Below are positions 32,345 through 41,515 of a stretch of 64,000 bases of DNA, one piece after another. Source of the stretch: Dorea_A amylophila. Lineage in GTDB: Bacteria; Bacillota; Clostridia; Lachnospirales; Lachnospiraceae. The DNA lies in assembly GCF_025567265.1 (NCBI RefSeq), contig NZ_JAOQJW010000016.1:22429-86428 (forward strand). The letters are read 5' to 3'. How positions within the stretch are numbered: the stretch's first letter is position 1; each line of letters starts with the position of its first letter. Made by a program: the position numbers and the translations under genes. The notes below the pieces were generated by a model. It had not been told where the DNA came from. It made no database searches and saw nothing but the letters and a program-made list of their open reading frames with translations.

Positions 32345-33280
32345 TTATCCTCTACGAATACGGGCAACTGCCAATTTCTCATAACCGATTGCGTTCGCCT
32401 TCACATCATCAATAAACTCAATATATTTAAATTCCGGTGACTGTTCAATCTGCTTTTTTAATAATAAACTTCCTCCTCCAAGAAAAATAGCAGGATTTGT
32501 TCTGAAATCTGTCACATGTGCATGAAGTTTATTAATAATCATATGTACCCAATCATCTGCCATACGATAAATCTCCTTAAGAATCTCCTCTTCTAAAATA
32601 GTCTCCTCCCCCATTAAGACCTGTTCTACATCTGAGGAATCCAAATGAATCCCATAATTCTGCTGAATCCTGTTAGAAATCTCAGATCGAAGTACCGCCA
32701 TACCGGAACGTTCACTTACTCTCACCGATAAATCTGGTTTTCCATTTCGGATCACTAAAAGATCTACCGTTCCATCGCCTATATCAATGCAGTTTACTGT
32801 CCGGTACTTCTTTAACAGACTCGCCTTAAAACACATGACTGCTGCAAAATTCTGCGGACTTACAAATACATCTTTCAGATAAAAACTAACCGGTTTGTCA
32901 TTCATTCTAAAATTGATGCCATGACGGGAATGATCAATAAAATACTGTTTAAATCCTACTGCCTGCTGCCCAAAATCTGCCGGCGGCAAACCCACTCCAA
33001 GAACAACGTCTTTTCCTGTAAGGTTAATATTTTTCTTTCGTGCCTCCTGCACAAGTGTGAACAAAGTCAGAATAAAATAGTCATCATCCACCGTTTTATC
33101 TGCTTTAAACGGCATTTTTGTTTCCGATAAAGTATAATAAGCACCTTCATATTCCAGAATATCTTCATTCATAAATCGTCCTGGCTGTGCAGTATACCTT
33201 ACAATTCCACATGGGAACGAAGATGTTTCTCCCTTCATATTTCCATTACCATGATCAATTCCAAAAATTATTTCCGCCAT
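32345..33280 (-). CDS. parM: ParM/StbA-like actin-type plasmid segregation ATPase
   Basis: Filament-forming actin-like ATPase of 311 residues that pushes plasmid copies apart. It shows the actin-fold phosphate loops: IIFGIDHGNGNMKG at residue 3, CIDIGDGTVDLLVIRNGKPD near 165 and FLGGGSLLLKKQI near 270. AGGAGGAAGAG precedes the ATG. Together with the ParR-like gene and repeats upstream it makes a complete partition cassette inside what appears to be integrated DNA, suggesting a plasmid-like stage for this element. Confidence 0.9.
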   Translation of the reverse strand: MAEIIFGIDHGNGNMKGETSSFPCGIVRYTAQPGRFMNEDILEYEGAYYTLSETKMPFKADKTVDDDYFILTLFTLVQEARKKNINLTGKDVVLGVGLPPADFGQQAVGFKQYFIDHSRHGINFRMNDKPVSFYLKDVFVSPQNFAAVMCFKASLLKKYRTVNCIDIGDGTVDLLVIRNGKPDLSVRVSERSGMAVLRSEISNRIQQNYGIHLDSSDVEQVLMGEETILEEEILKEIYRMADDWVHMIINKLHAHVTDFRTNPAIFLGGGSLLLKKQIEQSPEFKYIEFIDDVKANAIGYEKLAVARIRRG

Positions 33281-33330
33281 CTGCTCTTCCTCCTGTACTT
33301 ATACTTAACTGTATCTTAACTTGCTGTTTC

Positions 33331-33470
33331 ATGTACACATTTGTGACAGTTAGTTGCGTTTATATGACACCTACTGACACTTTTATATCACTTTTGTATG
33401 TGTTATTATTTTTATATTTCACTTATGTGTATGTACATACTATATATCACACTTTTGTGTATGTCAATAT
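33331..33470. repeat. parC-like direct repeats (centromere and operator)
   Basis: Between parM and the divergent XRE gene there are three related copies spaced about 30 bp: ATCACTTTTGTATGTG at 33387, TTCACTTATGTGTATG at 33418 and ATCACACTTTTGTGTATG at 33446, with weaker TGTGACAG/TGACAC units upstream. This is the position of parC in ParMRC systems, where the repeats bind ParR and repress the operon. Confidence 0.55.
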
Positions 33471-33537
33471 TATTTTTATCTTTTTTTGTACCACCATCTG
33501 AAAAAAGTATGTTATACTGCTGATGGAGGTATTAAGA

Positions 33538-34143
33538 ATGACCACAGGAGAAAAAATACGTTATTTCAGAACTTCTCATGAACTTACTCAGGAACAACTT
33601 GCTTCTCAATCCGGATTAAGCATAAGTGCACTTCAAAAATATGAATCCGATGAAAGGAAACCAAAGCCTGAGCAATTATTGAAGATTTCTGATGCATTAG
33701 GAATTAGCATTAATATATTTATGGATTTCGACATCCGTACTGTTTCTGATCTGTTTTCACTTTTATTCAGAATGGAAGAACAGGCAAACCTAAGATTTTA
33801 TAAAGATACAACAACTGATACTGTCGGTATTTATTTTGAAAATGAATACATCACTGAAAAGATTTCTTCTTATGCAGAAATGCTAAGAGAAATTGACAGC
33901 ATGAACCCTTCTCATCAGGAGCTTATGCACACAAAGATTCAAAATGAATTATTAAACGATAATACATCTATACAAGAAGTTTCTGTAATCACTTCCTCTT
34001 CTCATAAAGACGCTGTCTCTTCTCTCGCTGTAGAAGAAAAACTTCTTGATATTATTTCTGACTGCACTCCTGCAGAACGGGAACAAATTTTAGATGCACT
34101 TACTTTCTTTAAAAACTGGATGAGAACAGCAAAAGAAAAATGA
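33538..34143 (+). CDS. XRE-family regulator with C-terminal extension
   Basis: Protein of 201 residues. Residues 1-65 are an HTH of Cro/CI type (TGEKIRYFRTSHELTQEQLA, SGLSISALQKYESDERKPKP), and the remaining 135 residues form a mostly helical, unrecognised domain that ends with PAEREQILDALTFFKNWM. GGAGG lies 8 nt before the ATG at 33538. It is divergent from parM across the parC-like repeats and may regulate that cassette. Confidence 0.88.
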   Translation: MTTGEKIRYFRTSHELTQEQLASQSGLSISALQKYESDERKPKPEQLLKISDALGISINIFMDFDIRTVSDLFSLLFRMEEQANLRFYKDTTTDTVGIYFENEYITEKISSYAEMLREIDSMNPSHQELMHTKIQNELLNDNTSIQEVSVITSSSHKDAVSSLAVEEKLLDIISDCTPAEREQILDALTFFKNWMRTAKEK

Positions 34144-34150
34144 TATAGAA

Positions 34151-34184
34151 AAAGCCCAGAGTTTGAATTCTCTGAGCTTTCTCT
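34151..34184 (+). terminator. Terminator of the XRE gene
   Basis: AAAGCCCAGAG/CTCTGAGCTTT stem, 7 bp past the stop codon, followed by TCTCTTGT. The T-tract is imperfect. Confidence 0.65.
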
Positions 34185-34273
34185 TGTCTATAGAAGTTTC
34201 GTCCACAGATTTTCTTTTCTTATCTTCTATCTGGATATACCATAGTATTCCAAACAGCAATCATAATAGTGGA

Positions 34274-34651
34274 TTATTCATGGATTTCTAATGGAAGATT
34301 ATCTGGATCATGGAAAAATGTCATTTTCTTTCCGGTATAATCGTCTAAACGTACCGGTTCTGTTGTTATTCCTTTTGCGTTAAGCTCCTTAACCGTATCG
34401 TCAACACTTTTTACCTTAAATGCCAGATGTCTCAAACCAAGTGCCTCCGGATAATTCACACGGGCCGGAGCATCCTTTATAATAAATAGCTCAATCTCCT
34501 GCTCTCCACAAGCTAAATCTATTTTATAATCATCCCGTTCCTTTCGATAATTTTCCCGGATTATTTCAAACCCCAGTAAATCAACATAAAAATGTTTTGA
34601 TTTCTCATAATCGCTTCCTATGATTGCAATATGATGAATTGTGTCAAACAT
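34274..34651 (-). CDS. VOC-family (glyoxalase/dioxygenase fold) protein
   Basis: Protein of 125 residues with two beta-alpha-beta-beta-beta modules. Possible metal ligands are in place: HHIAIIGSDYEKSKHFYVDL near the start (His), EIELFIIKD near 50, LRHLAFKVKSVDD near 75 (His) and LPLEIHE at the C-terminus (Glu). It resembles glyoxalase-I-like and SMU508-type proteins. Substrate unknown; typical hitch-hiking cargo between mobile-element genes. Confidence 0.85.
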   Translation of the reverse strand: MFDTIHHIAIIGSDYEKSKHFYVDLLGFEIIRENYRKERDDYKIDLACGEQEIELFIIKDAPARVNYPEALGLRHLAFKVKSVDDTVKELNAKGITTEPVRLDDYTGKKMTFFHDPDNLPLEIHE

Positions 34652-34712
34652 TGATTTATCCTCCGTCGTTTTTCCTATAAGTTTATCACAGTAAGATTTT
34701 TATGAAAACACA

Positions 34713-35207
34713 TTAATTCTCTGTTTTTTTCAATTTTTCATACAGTCTAAAAACAAATTCCATGTCCAATACTTTTTTACCTTCTCTTTCACTATTTCCT
34801 ATGTAAACATGCTCTGCCTGATCTATCAACTCCTGTATCACTCTTTTATCTTGCTGAGCAGCTTCTCCATCACTAAGCAACCAGATACATCCCGTCTGCA
34901 TTTTAATCACAGCATCCATACTTGATAATGTTTCAATTTTTATATTACACCCCGAAAGCTGTGCAAATTGAATTACTCGTTTTGTGATATTCTTAAACCA
35001 GCAATACTTTTCTGTATTCACGATTCTATATGTCTGTTTTTCTTCTCTCTCAGCATTCTGGATGATGTTTTGCAACTCCATATCGCTCTTTTTTTGTTCT
35101 AATGTCCTCTCTTCTTCACTCAGTTTTGCATCGTGTTTTTCCATTGCTGCCTTCATCTGAGCAAGCCATTTTTCCTGCTCATCATAATAAAAGTGTTCTA
35201 TTTTCAC
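34713..35207 (-). CDS. Protein of unknown function
   Basis: Protein of 164 residues. The N-terminal 60 residues are a charged helix, possibly coiled coil (EKWLAQMKAAMEKHDAKLSE), and the C-terminal 100 residues look like an alpha/beta domain (GCNIKIETLSSMDAVIKMQT, GCIWLLSDGEAAQQDKRVIQ). No family is recognised. The gene has an AGGGGATTACAT leader and sits between a VOC protein and the GIY-YIG-like gene, all on the minus strand. Confidence 0.65.
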   Translation of the reverse strand: MKIEHFYYDEQEKWLAQMKAAMEKHDAKLSEEERTLEQKKSDMELQNIIQNAEREEKQTYRIVNTEKYCWFKNITKRVIQFAQLSGCNIKIETLSSMDAVIKMQTGCIWLLSDGEAAQQDKRVIQELIDQAEHVYIGNSEREGKKVLDMEFVFRLYEKLKKTEN

Positions 35208-35308
35208 CTATGTAATCCCCTTTACATATTTTAAATTCATACCTATTATATGGTGTATATATTCACCATGCAAATATATAAAATAACTTTAATATAAAAT
35301 TTATATCC

Positions 35309-36298
35309 TTACTCTGCATCTTTTTCAAAAATATCATACATACTTTTGCGAGTATTGTCATTGAATAATTTATATCGTATAAAATCAAGAGAGCTTGTCA
35401 CTTTATTTGTAGAAGTATAAAATTGTACGCTGGGAGCATCATCAAAACTCAAATCAATTTCAATAGTAAGCATATTGTAATCTAAATCAAAATATTGTCT
35501 ATATCCTTTATGGTTTTTGTCTGGAAAATTTTCCACAAAATTTACATTATACTCTGGTTTAAAATAGTTTATCATTGCTGCTTCTACTATGTTAATAATT
35601 TGCTCTTCTTTTGGCAAATCACTACAAACCTTTTTTAAATGTTCCATACTCTCGTCTTCACTTTTTGTAAATTTCTTAGATATACCATCAAATGACATTG
35701 CTAATCTAGCTTCCATCTCTAACAACAATATATAAATATGCTTATCTGGATGTTCCTCTTTATACTCTGTCAAAATTTTTTGCAATGTTGAATGAGCTTC
35801 AAGTCTATCTAAAGCTGTTCTCCTTCCCTTCTTTCCATATGATTGACCTATATATAGAATTTCATATTCTTCTCTTGATACTATACTTTTAGCAGAAAAC
35901 ATATATAAGTTTTGTGCTTTAATTTCTACTATTCTTTTCACTTTCGGATTTTTTCTTAAAAACTCCTCATCTTTTATAACCAAAATCATCTTAGTCCCCG
36001 GATAGGAAACTCTTATCTCAATCTTTCGATGATCAGCTCCTTCTATAAATTCAAGAAATGGTAACTCATAATCAACTTCTTTATCCTCAATAATAGTAAA
36101 AAGAGTTACTTTTATTCCGTCATTTCTTTTCTGTATATCCTTTTTTCTAATGAAAAATTGATTATATGATAGTATTCCATAAATATGATAACGATGCGGA
36201 TCTATTTTTTTTAATATACTGAAATCTTCGACCGGAATAATTGTTTTATAGGAAGTAAATACATTTAATCCTGCTTCAAATGAATATTTTCTCTCCAT
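35309..36298 (-). CDS. GIY-YIG-like nuclease domain protein (divergent)
   Basis: Protein of 329 residues. Residues 1-140 form a beta-rich domain that is not recognised. Residues about 148-260 have the order of a GIY-YIG nuclease: EYEILYIGQSYGKKGRRTAL (YIG core and Arg), a His in RLEAHSTLQKIL, and late VEAAMINYFKPEYNVNF (Glu, then the Pro-x-x-N end typical of the family). The first GIY half is replaced (EIL), so activity is uncertain. The gene is AT-rich and lacks obvious operon partners. A restriction or defence nuclease is possible; this is inference. Confidence 0.55.
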   Translation of the reverse strand: MERKYSFEAGLNVFTSYKTIIPVEDFSILKKIDPHRYHIYGILSYNQFFIRKKDIQKRNDGIKVTLFTIIEDKEVDYELPFLEFIEGADHRKIEIRVSYPGTKMILVIKDEEFLRKNPKVKRIVEIKAQNLYMFSAKSIVSREEYEILYIGQSYGKKGRRTALDRLEAHSTLQKILTEYKEEHPDKHIYILLLEMEARLAMSFDGISKKFTKSEDESMEHLKKVCSDLPKEEQIINIVEAAMINYFKPEYNVNFVENFPDKNHKGYRQYFDLDYNMLTIEIDLSFDDAPSVQFYTSTNKVTSSLDFIRYKLFNDNTRKSMYDIFEKDAE

Positions 36299-36365
36299 AA
36301 TGCTCTCCTTCTGTATTATTTATTATTATTTTACCATACATACCTATATAGATAAATACAAAACA

Positions 36366-36388
36366 AACCGCAGACGACATCTGCGGTT
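36366..36388 (-). terminator. Terminator of the recombinase operon
   Basis: AACCGCAGA/TCTGCGGTT stem followed on the minus strand by TTGTTTTGT, 13 bp past the last gene of the operon. Confidence 0.75.
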
Positions 36389-36401
36389 CACTTATTTTTA
36401 T

Positions 36402-36737
36402 TTAGTTTTTGCCCTTTATGCTCTTTATCATATAATTAATAGGATACCCAATCACATATCCCACTGCCCGAACTAACAACCAGATTGCAATAAAACTGCC
36501 GAATAAACTTCCAACAATCACACATAACGTCATCATTCCAAATATTCCTGATAAATCCCAATGCCATGGAACCATGAAAAACATATGGGGGATTCCTACC
36601 GGAACACCATATACCAGCATCAGCCGGAACCAGTCAATTTCTCCATCTACCAGATACAGATACTTTCCAAGCCATCCGATCAATGCCAGCACAGCTATCA
36701 TCAATACCCCTTTATACATAAAATCTTTAAATGTCAT
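36402..36737 (-). CDS. Small membrane protein of the recombinase operon
   Basis: Protein of 111 residues with about three hydrophobic segments (VLMIAVLALIGWLGKYLYLV, RLMLVYGVPVGIPHMFFMVP, FGMMTLCVIVGSLFGSFIAI and its continuation). Its start overlaps the stop of the recombinase gene by 4 bp, so it is translated with it. It is the last gene before a terminator. Similar short membrane proteins accompany clostridial serine recombinases, but the role is unknown. Confidence 0.75.
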   Translation of the reverse strand: MTFKDFMYKGVLMIAVLALIGWLGKYLYLVDGEIDWFRLMLVYGVPVGIPHMFFMVPWHWDLSGIFGMMTLCVIVGSLFGSFIAIWLLVRAVGYVIGYPINYMIKSIKGKN

Positions 36738-38338
36738 GCACCCTTCGCCCCTTCCATATATTCTGAGATCACCTTTTGTAAAACATCATCAAATCTTAAA
36801 ATTACTTCGATCCGTTTTTTATCATACACATACACGGTATCAATCATTGTATCTATAATCTCTTTCGTCAGCTTTCCTCTTTCTATCTGTACCTCCAACT
36901 GTTGGACTGCTGTTCTTATCCGGCTTCTGTATCGTTCTTCTTCAATGATCACACTGGCAAGTGCTTTTTGTTCGGATTGTATCTTTTCGATTGTTTCTGT
37001 CAGCTGTTTCTTCACTGTTATATATTTTTCTCTGCTAAGTACGCCTTCTGCATAAGCTTCATACTGATGGATACGTTCATTTTTTAATTTTTCCAGTTCC
37101 GACTCCAACACTCTTTGTTGTCTTTTCCCTGTAAAACTATTATCCGTATATTTTTCTTCGGATTCTCTTTGCACTGAATCCAATATCCTTAGTATCCTTT
37201 TTAAAGAATACCAGATATGTCCCTCTATCACAGATACCGGATACGCATCTTCAGAACAATGAGAATATCTTCCTGCCTGAGCTTTATGGGGACAATATAT
37301 TTTTGGATGAATACCGCCATCTGTATAAGCTAATGACCTGTGGCAGTTTCCACACCGCACTTTTCCTTTCAGAAGGAAGTCTTTCGCACCACGATATTCT
37401 GGCTTTGTCATAAACATAATAGATGCACTTGCCACTTCATACTCTTCTTCCGTAATGATTGCCGGATTGATATTCTTCCGGATAACGACATCTCGTTCTG
37501 CTGTCTTTCTTGTTACTTTACTCCCAACCGCTACGGTATGCCGCCTTCCCATAACTAAAGCACCTGTGTACTCAAATCTTCCAAGAATTGTACGGATCAT
37601 TCCGGTATCCCAAACAACTTCCTTATCTGGCATTTTATAATTCCCCTGCCGCAGCAATCCGTTCATCTGATTATATTTTCCAGGTGTTGGCACCTTCTGC
37701 TCGTTCATGTAATAGCAGATCTGAGAAGTATTGCAGCCTTCCATCGCTTTATCAAATATCATACGGACATATTTACCTGCTACCGGATCTATTTTCCAGC
37801 ATCCATGCTCTTCATCTTTTAAATAACCAAATGGAGGTTTCGAGCCTGTCCATTTTCCATTCTTCCATTTCACTTTTAAGGCACTCTTTAACTTTTTGGA
37901 TATATCCTTACTGTAAAGATTGTTGACAAGATTATTGATTGCCATATCTAATCCCATCGTTTTTCCTATGTACTCTTTACTGTCATAATTATTGTTTAAT
38001 GAAATAAAGCGGATTCCCAGGAGTGGGAACACTTGCTCCAGATAATCTCCAACTCCAATATAATCTCTCCCAAATCGTGAAAAGTCTTTTACAATGACGG
38101 TATCTATTTTTCCTGCCTTCGCATCTTCTATCATTTTCTTAAATGCCGGACGGTCAAAATTTGTTCCGGAATACCCATCATCCACATATTCTATGTATTC
38201 ATCACTCATGTCCTCTCTGTCAGTGATAAAACTGACAAGAAGCGATCTCTGGTTGTCAATGCTGTTGCTTTCATCTTTATTCTCTTTCCCTAAATCTCCA
38301 TCTGCTATAGAGAGTCTTAAATACAATCCATTAGCCAA
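36734..38338 (-). CDS. Large serine recombinase (operon member 4)
   Basis: Serine integrase of about 534 residues. The catalytic domain shows YLRLSIADGDLG (nucleophile Ser), DDGYSGTNFDRPAF and VKDFSRFGRDYI. The recombinase domain follows (PPFGYLKDEEHGCWKIDPVA), then a zinc ribbon (VRCGNCHRSLAY with later Cys pair) and a C-terminal coiled coil. TTG at 38338 is favoured because GGAAGG lies 8 nt upstream; GTG at 38347 abuts that site. It overlaps or abuts the preceding recombinase gene and the following membrane protein gene. It belongs to the TnpX/TndX-like family used by Clostridium mobilisable transposons. Confidence 0.9.
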   Translation of the reverse strand: MANGLYLRLSIADGDLGKENKDESNSIDNQRSLLVSFITDREDMSDEYIEYVDDGYSGTNFDRPAFKKMIEDAKAGKIDTVIVKDFSRFGRDYIGVGDYLEQVFPLLGIRFISLNNNYDSKEYIGKTMGLDMAINNLVNNLYSKDISKKLKSALKVKWKNGKWTGSKPPFGYLKDEEHGCWKIDPVAGKYVRMIFDKAMEGCNTSQICYYMNEQKVPTPGKYNQMNGLLRQGNYKMPDKEVVWDTGMIRTILGRFEYTGALVMGRRHTVAVGSKVTRKTAERDVVIRKNINPAIITEEEYEVASASIMFMTKPEYRGAKDFLLKGKVRCGNCHRSLAYTDGGIHPKIYCPHKAQAGRYSHCSEDAYPVSVIEGHIWYSLKRILRILDSVQRESEEKYTDNSFTGKRQQRVLESELEKLKNERIHQYEAYAEGVLSREKYITVKKQLTETIEKIQSEQKALASVIIEEERYRSRIRTAVQQLEVQIERGKLTKEIIDTMIDTVYVYDKKRIEVILRFDDVLQKVISEYMEGAKGA

Positions 38339-40010
38339 TCTGAACACCTTCCATTTCTTCTGCTATCTGCTGGAATTCATCCTTACATTTGAAGCACACA
38401 TGGATACTCCCATTTGCATATACTTCTATATATTCCACCAGTTCCTGTACAAGTGCCTCATTATATTCTCTTTTATCCAGATATTTTTCCATATGATTTA
38501 CCATATCCATATATCGGTTTGCTTTCTTTTCCAAGATTCTTTGATTCTGTTCTTGTACCTGAAGCTCTTCCCGGAGATTTTGGAGTTCCCCTATATAGCG
38601 TTCCTTCATCATATCAAAATCATCTTTATCCACAATACCTGCTACATAATCTTCATATAGTCTTGTATTGCGTTCTTCCGTCTGTGTGATCTTACGCTCC
38701 AATGTCCTTACTTTTGCCGCTGCTTTATAAAAAATATTGTTTTCTTTTGTTGCACTTTTCATTTTCTGCAAAAGCAATTTCCTGTCACACATACTCTTGA
38801 TCAAAATCTGGATCTGATCCATCACCAGGATCTTGAGTAAGTTTTCTTCTATCAAATTTCTGGAACACTGTTTATTCCCACAATAGTAATCGCTTCCCAT
38901 TTTTTCATTGGTTGTATAATTATGGGTATATCGTCTGAAATACATAACGTTCCCACACTCTCCACAGCGAACCATTCCCAGAAAACTATCCTGATATTTT
39001 TCTCTGTCCTTCGTATATCTGGACTGGCGTTTCTTCGTTACCTTATGAATCTCTTCTCTGCTTTCCTGCAATTCTTCATAATCATCCCTCGCAACCAGCG
39101 GAGTATGCATATCTTTCTGCACATCCCACTCTTCTGGTTCGGTATGGTACTGTTTCACTCCTTTGTACAAAGACTGTTTCAGTTTTCCTGTGACAATATC
39201 TCCTGTATAGGTTGGATTTTCTAATATTTTTCTGACAGTTCCTCCATTCCACTTTGTCTCCTCAAGTGGCACTCTTGCTATCTTTCTTTTTTCTTTCTGT
39301 CCAGGTGTCGCAACTCCCAACAGGTTCAGCCTGTCAGCAATTTCTCTTTTATTGACTCCCAACAATGTCCATTGGAATATCATACGCACAACCGAGGCAA
39401 CCGTTTCATCTACGACCTGTCTTGTTTTATCCTCAGAACGGACATAACCAAATGCAACCTTAGATAACGTAATATTTCCGTTCCGCTTTTGTGCTTCCTT
39501 TGCCGCCAGGATTTTTTTAGACATATCCTTTGCATACATGGCATTTACCATGTTTTTGATGGGAACACTTATATTTTCCCTGTCCTCCTTTCTGGAGCTA
39601 TCATAATCATCCGTAATCGCAATAAAGCGTACATTTAACTTTGGCAATATAGTCTCCAGGTAATATCCTGTTTCCAGATAGTCTCTGCCGAATCTGGACA
39701 AATCTTTTACAACGATACATTGCACCTTGCCAGAACGAACATCTTCCATCAACCTCATAAATCCGGGACGTTCAAAATTTGTGCCTGTAAATCCATTATC
39801 AATGTATACCTCTTCCAATCTCAGATCCGGATGCTCTTCTATAAATCTTTCTACAAGCATCTGCTGCACAACTAATGTTTCATCCGTTTCATTTCCTCCG
39901 TTTTCAACAGACAGGCGAATATACGCAGCCGTATCCAGTAAGTTCTCTTTTTTGACAACCGTTTGTATATTAGATTCTACGTTTCTGTTTTTTCTGCTCT
40001 TTCTTGCCAT
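38331..40010 (-). CDS. Large serine recombinase (operon member 3)
   Basis: Serine integrase of 559 residues. Catalytic motifs are AAYIRLSVENGG, DNGFTGTNFERPGF and VKDLSRFGRDYLET. The recombinase domain (VAFGYVRSEDKTRQVVDETV), zinc ribbon (VRCGECGNVMYFRR, then CGNKQC) and coiled-coil tail follow. ATG at 40010 has GGAGG 7 nt upstream; the longer open frame to 40070 lies inside the neighbouring gene. The 2-bp gap to the upstream gene shows tight coupling. All catalytic residues I can check are present. Confidence 0.93.
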   Translation of the reverse strand: MARKSRKNRNVESNIQTVVKKENLLDTAAYIRLSVENGGNETDETLVVQQMLVERFIEEHPDLRLEEVYIDNGFTGTNFERPGFMRLMEDVRSGKVQCIVVKDLSRFGRDYLETGYYLETILPKLNVRFIAITDDYDSSRKEDRENISVPIKNMVNAMYAKDMSKKILAAKEAQKRNGNITLSKVAFGYVRSEDKTRQVVDETVASVVRMIFQWTLLGVNKREIADRLNLLGVATPGQKEKRKIARVPLEETKWNGGTVRKILENPTYTGDIVTGKLKQSLYKGVKQYHTEPEEWDVQKDMHTPLVARDDYEELQESREEIHKVTKKRQSRYTKDREKYQDSFLGMVRCGECGNVMYFRRYTHNYTTNEKMGSDYYCGNKQCSRNLIEENLLKILVMDQIQILIKSMCDRKLLLQKMKSATKENNIFYKAAAKVRTLERKITQTEERNTRLYEDYVAGIVDKDDFDMMKERYIGELQNLREELQVQEQNQRILEKKANRYMDMVNHMEKYLDKREYNEALVQELVEYIEVYANGSIHVCFKCKDEFQQIAEEMEGVQIG

Positions 40011-40012
40011 CC

Positions 40013-41515
40013 CTATTCCTCCATCCATTCTGCAGGAAAGTATTTTTTCCATTCCTGTTTGGATAAACATACCTGCACTTCTTTAAAATCTCTTATCAAT
40101 ACTTTCTCAATCCATTTATTGATATGCTCTGGCTGTAGTTCTTTCGGAAGATTCTCTTTCTTAAAAGTCCCTAACCATTCATTTTTATTGCTATATGTCT
40201 TTTCTATAACGGATACCGCTTCCATAAGTTCACTGAAATCTCCATCATACATACGAAGCTGATCCCGTATTTCTTCTTTTCCCGCCAAATATTCTTCTTC
40301 ATTAATTTTTCCTGTCTGGTAGTTCTGATATAATGGAATACGCTCTTTTTCCACTTGCTCCATCTCTTCAAAGATCGCCCACGCTCTTTGTGAATACTGC
40401 TTCAACCATTTATATTTTTCTGATTCTGCTTCTCTGGCTAACAATTTCTTTTTTATCTGTTCCGCCAGTTCCATTTCTCTTTGTATGGCTTTTCTTACTT
40501 CAGCAATCACGGTTTCAAAAGAAATGTAGGTACTTTTATCTCTTGGAAGCTGATTCGTCCCACTTGCGAAAAGAAAAACCGTTTCCCCCGTTTTAAAATT
40601 TCTCTGTGATATTTTTCTTCCTGTCTCAGCATCAAATATCTTTTTTACAAATAATCCCCTTTTACCTGTTCTTACTTTCCTTGGCTTTTTTCTCTTATCG
40701 AGAATCTCCTGCACTTTTTCAAATATGCCTTCTTCCAAAATTGGAGCGATGGGAAGTGTACAGATTTTTTTGTTGATGGTCTTTTGCCAGTAGCCAGCAT
40801 ACGCTGTGCATCTAAGGATTCTCCTTACGGAACAGAATAACCATTTATTGTCATATGCCGGCCATACCTTATGACCGACCCGTGCATTATGCACCATCGG
40901 AGATTCTATTTCACTGTCATTTAATATTTTCACGATATTTGTAAGCAGCATACCATCCAATACCATCTGAAAGATTTCCCGCACAACAACTGCCGCTTCT
41001 TCATCAATAAGCAATTCCCTGCGGTCATCAGAAAGAATGTAGCCATACTTTTCATCATGCACGGTATAAAGTCCCTCCAGCTGTTCTCTGATTGCATACT
41101 CTCTCATGCCTTTTAACTGTACTGCTTCATACCTTGCTTTCTTTATATATTCATATAATTCTTCTTTCGTTTTTCCAATGCTGATAAATTCATCCTGTAC
41201 AACTGCAAAATGTATTCCTGCCGGGACAAATGTTTTTACTAAGACATCATCTGCACAGGATATTGTCCTGCTGCATCTGTCAATGCTGTCTACAACTACC
41301 ATATCAAATTTGCGGTCGATCCCATCTTTTGTCAGTTCTTCAAAAGCTGTGTTCTCTTCTGTATCTTTTTTTCTGTCGCAATACTTTGCCGATAATGTCC
41401 ATCCCTGTTTTTTCAAGTATTCCTGTATATGCTGATCCTGCTGTTTTATAATATCTGCCGGGATCTTTCCGTCCTCTTTACAAGAAGTCGTTCTGGTATA
41501 ACTTACGCACCGCAT
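40013..41515 (-). CDS. Serine-recombinase paralogue lacking the catalytic serine (operon member 2)
   Basis: Protein of 500 residues with the full recombinase layout but altered key residues. The N-terminus reads VSYTRTTSC where active relatives have YxRLS, so Thr stands at the nucleophile position. The DDGYSGT-like motif is replaced by CDRKKDTEENTAF. The zinc ribbon region (VKKIFDAETGRKISQRNFKT) has lost its CxxC pair. Yet the recombinase domain (KYGYILSDDRRELLIDEEAA) and coiled coil are intact over a long open frame, so it is not decayed. It overlaps the first recombinase by 13 bp and the next by 2-bp spacing. I infer a non-catalytic subunit or directionality partner. Confidence 0.85.
   Translation of the reverse strand: MRCVSYTRTTSCKEDGKIPADIIKQQDQHIQEYLKKQGWTLSAKYCDRKKDTEENTAFEELTKDGIDRKFDMVVVDSIDRCSRTISCADDVLVKTFVPAGIHFAVVQDEFISIGKTKEELYEYIKKARYEAVQLKGMREYAIREQLEGLYTVHDEKYGYILSDDRRELLIDEEAAVVVREIFQMVLDGMLLTNIVKILNDSEIESPMVHNARVGHKVWPAYDNKWLFCSVRRILRCTAYAGYWQKTINKKICTLPIAPILEEGIFEKVQEILDKRKKPRKVRTGKRGLFVKKIFDAETGRKISQRNFKTGETVFLFASGTNQLPRDKSTYISFETVIAEVRKAIQREMELAEQIKKKLLAREAESEKYKWLKQYSQRAWAIFEEMEQVEKERIPLYQNYQTGKINEEEYLAGKEEIRDQLRMYDGDFSELMEAVSVIEKTYSNKNEWLGTFKKENLPKELQPEHINKWIEKVLIRDFKEVQVCLSKQEWKKYFPAEWMEE

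Noticed and set aside
33281..33530. Short regular repeats taken at first as a CRISPR remnant
   Set aside because: Units are degenerate, spacers are not unique sequences of constant length and no cas gene is present; the parC reading fits better.
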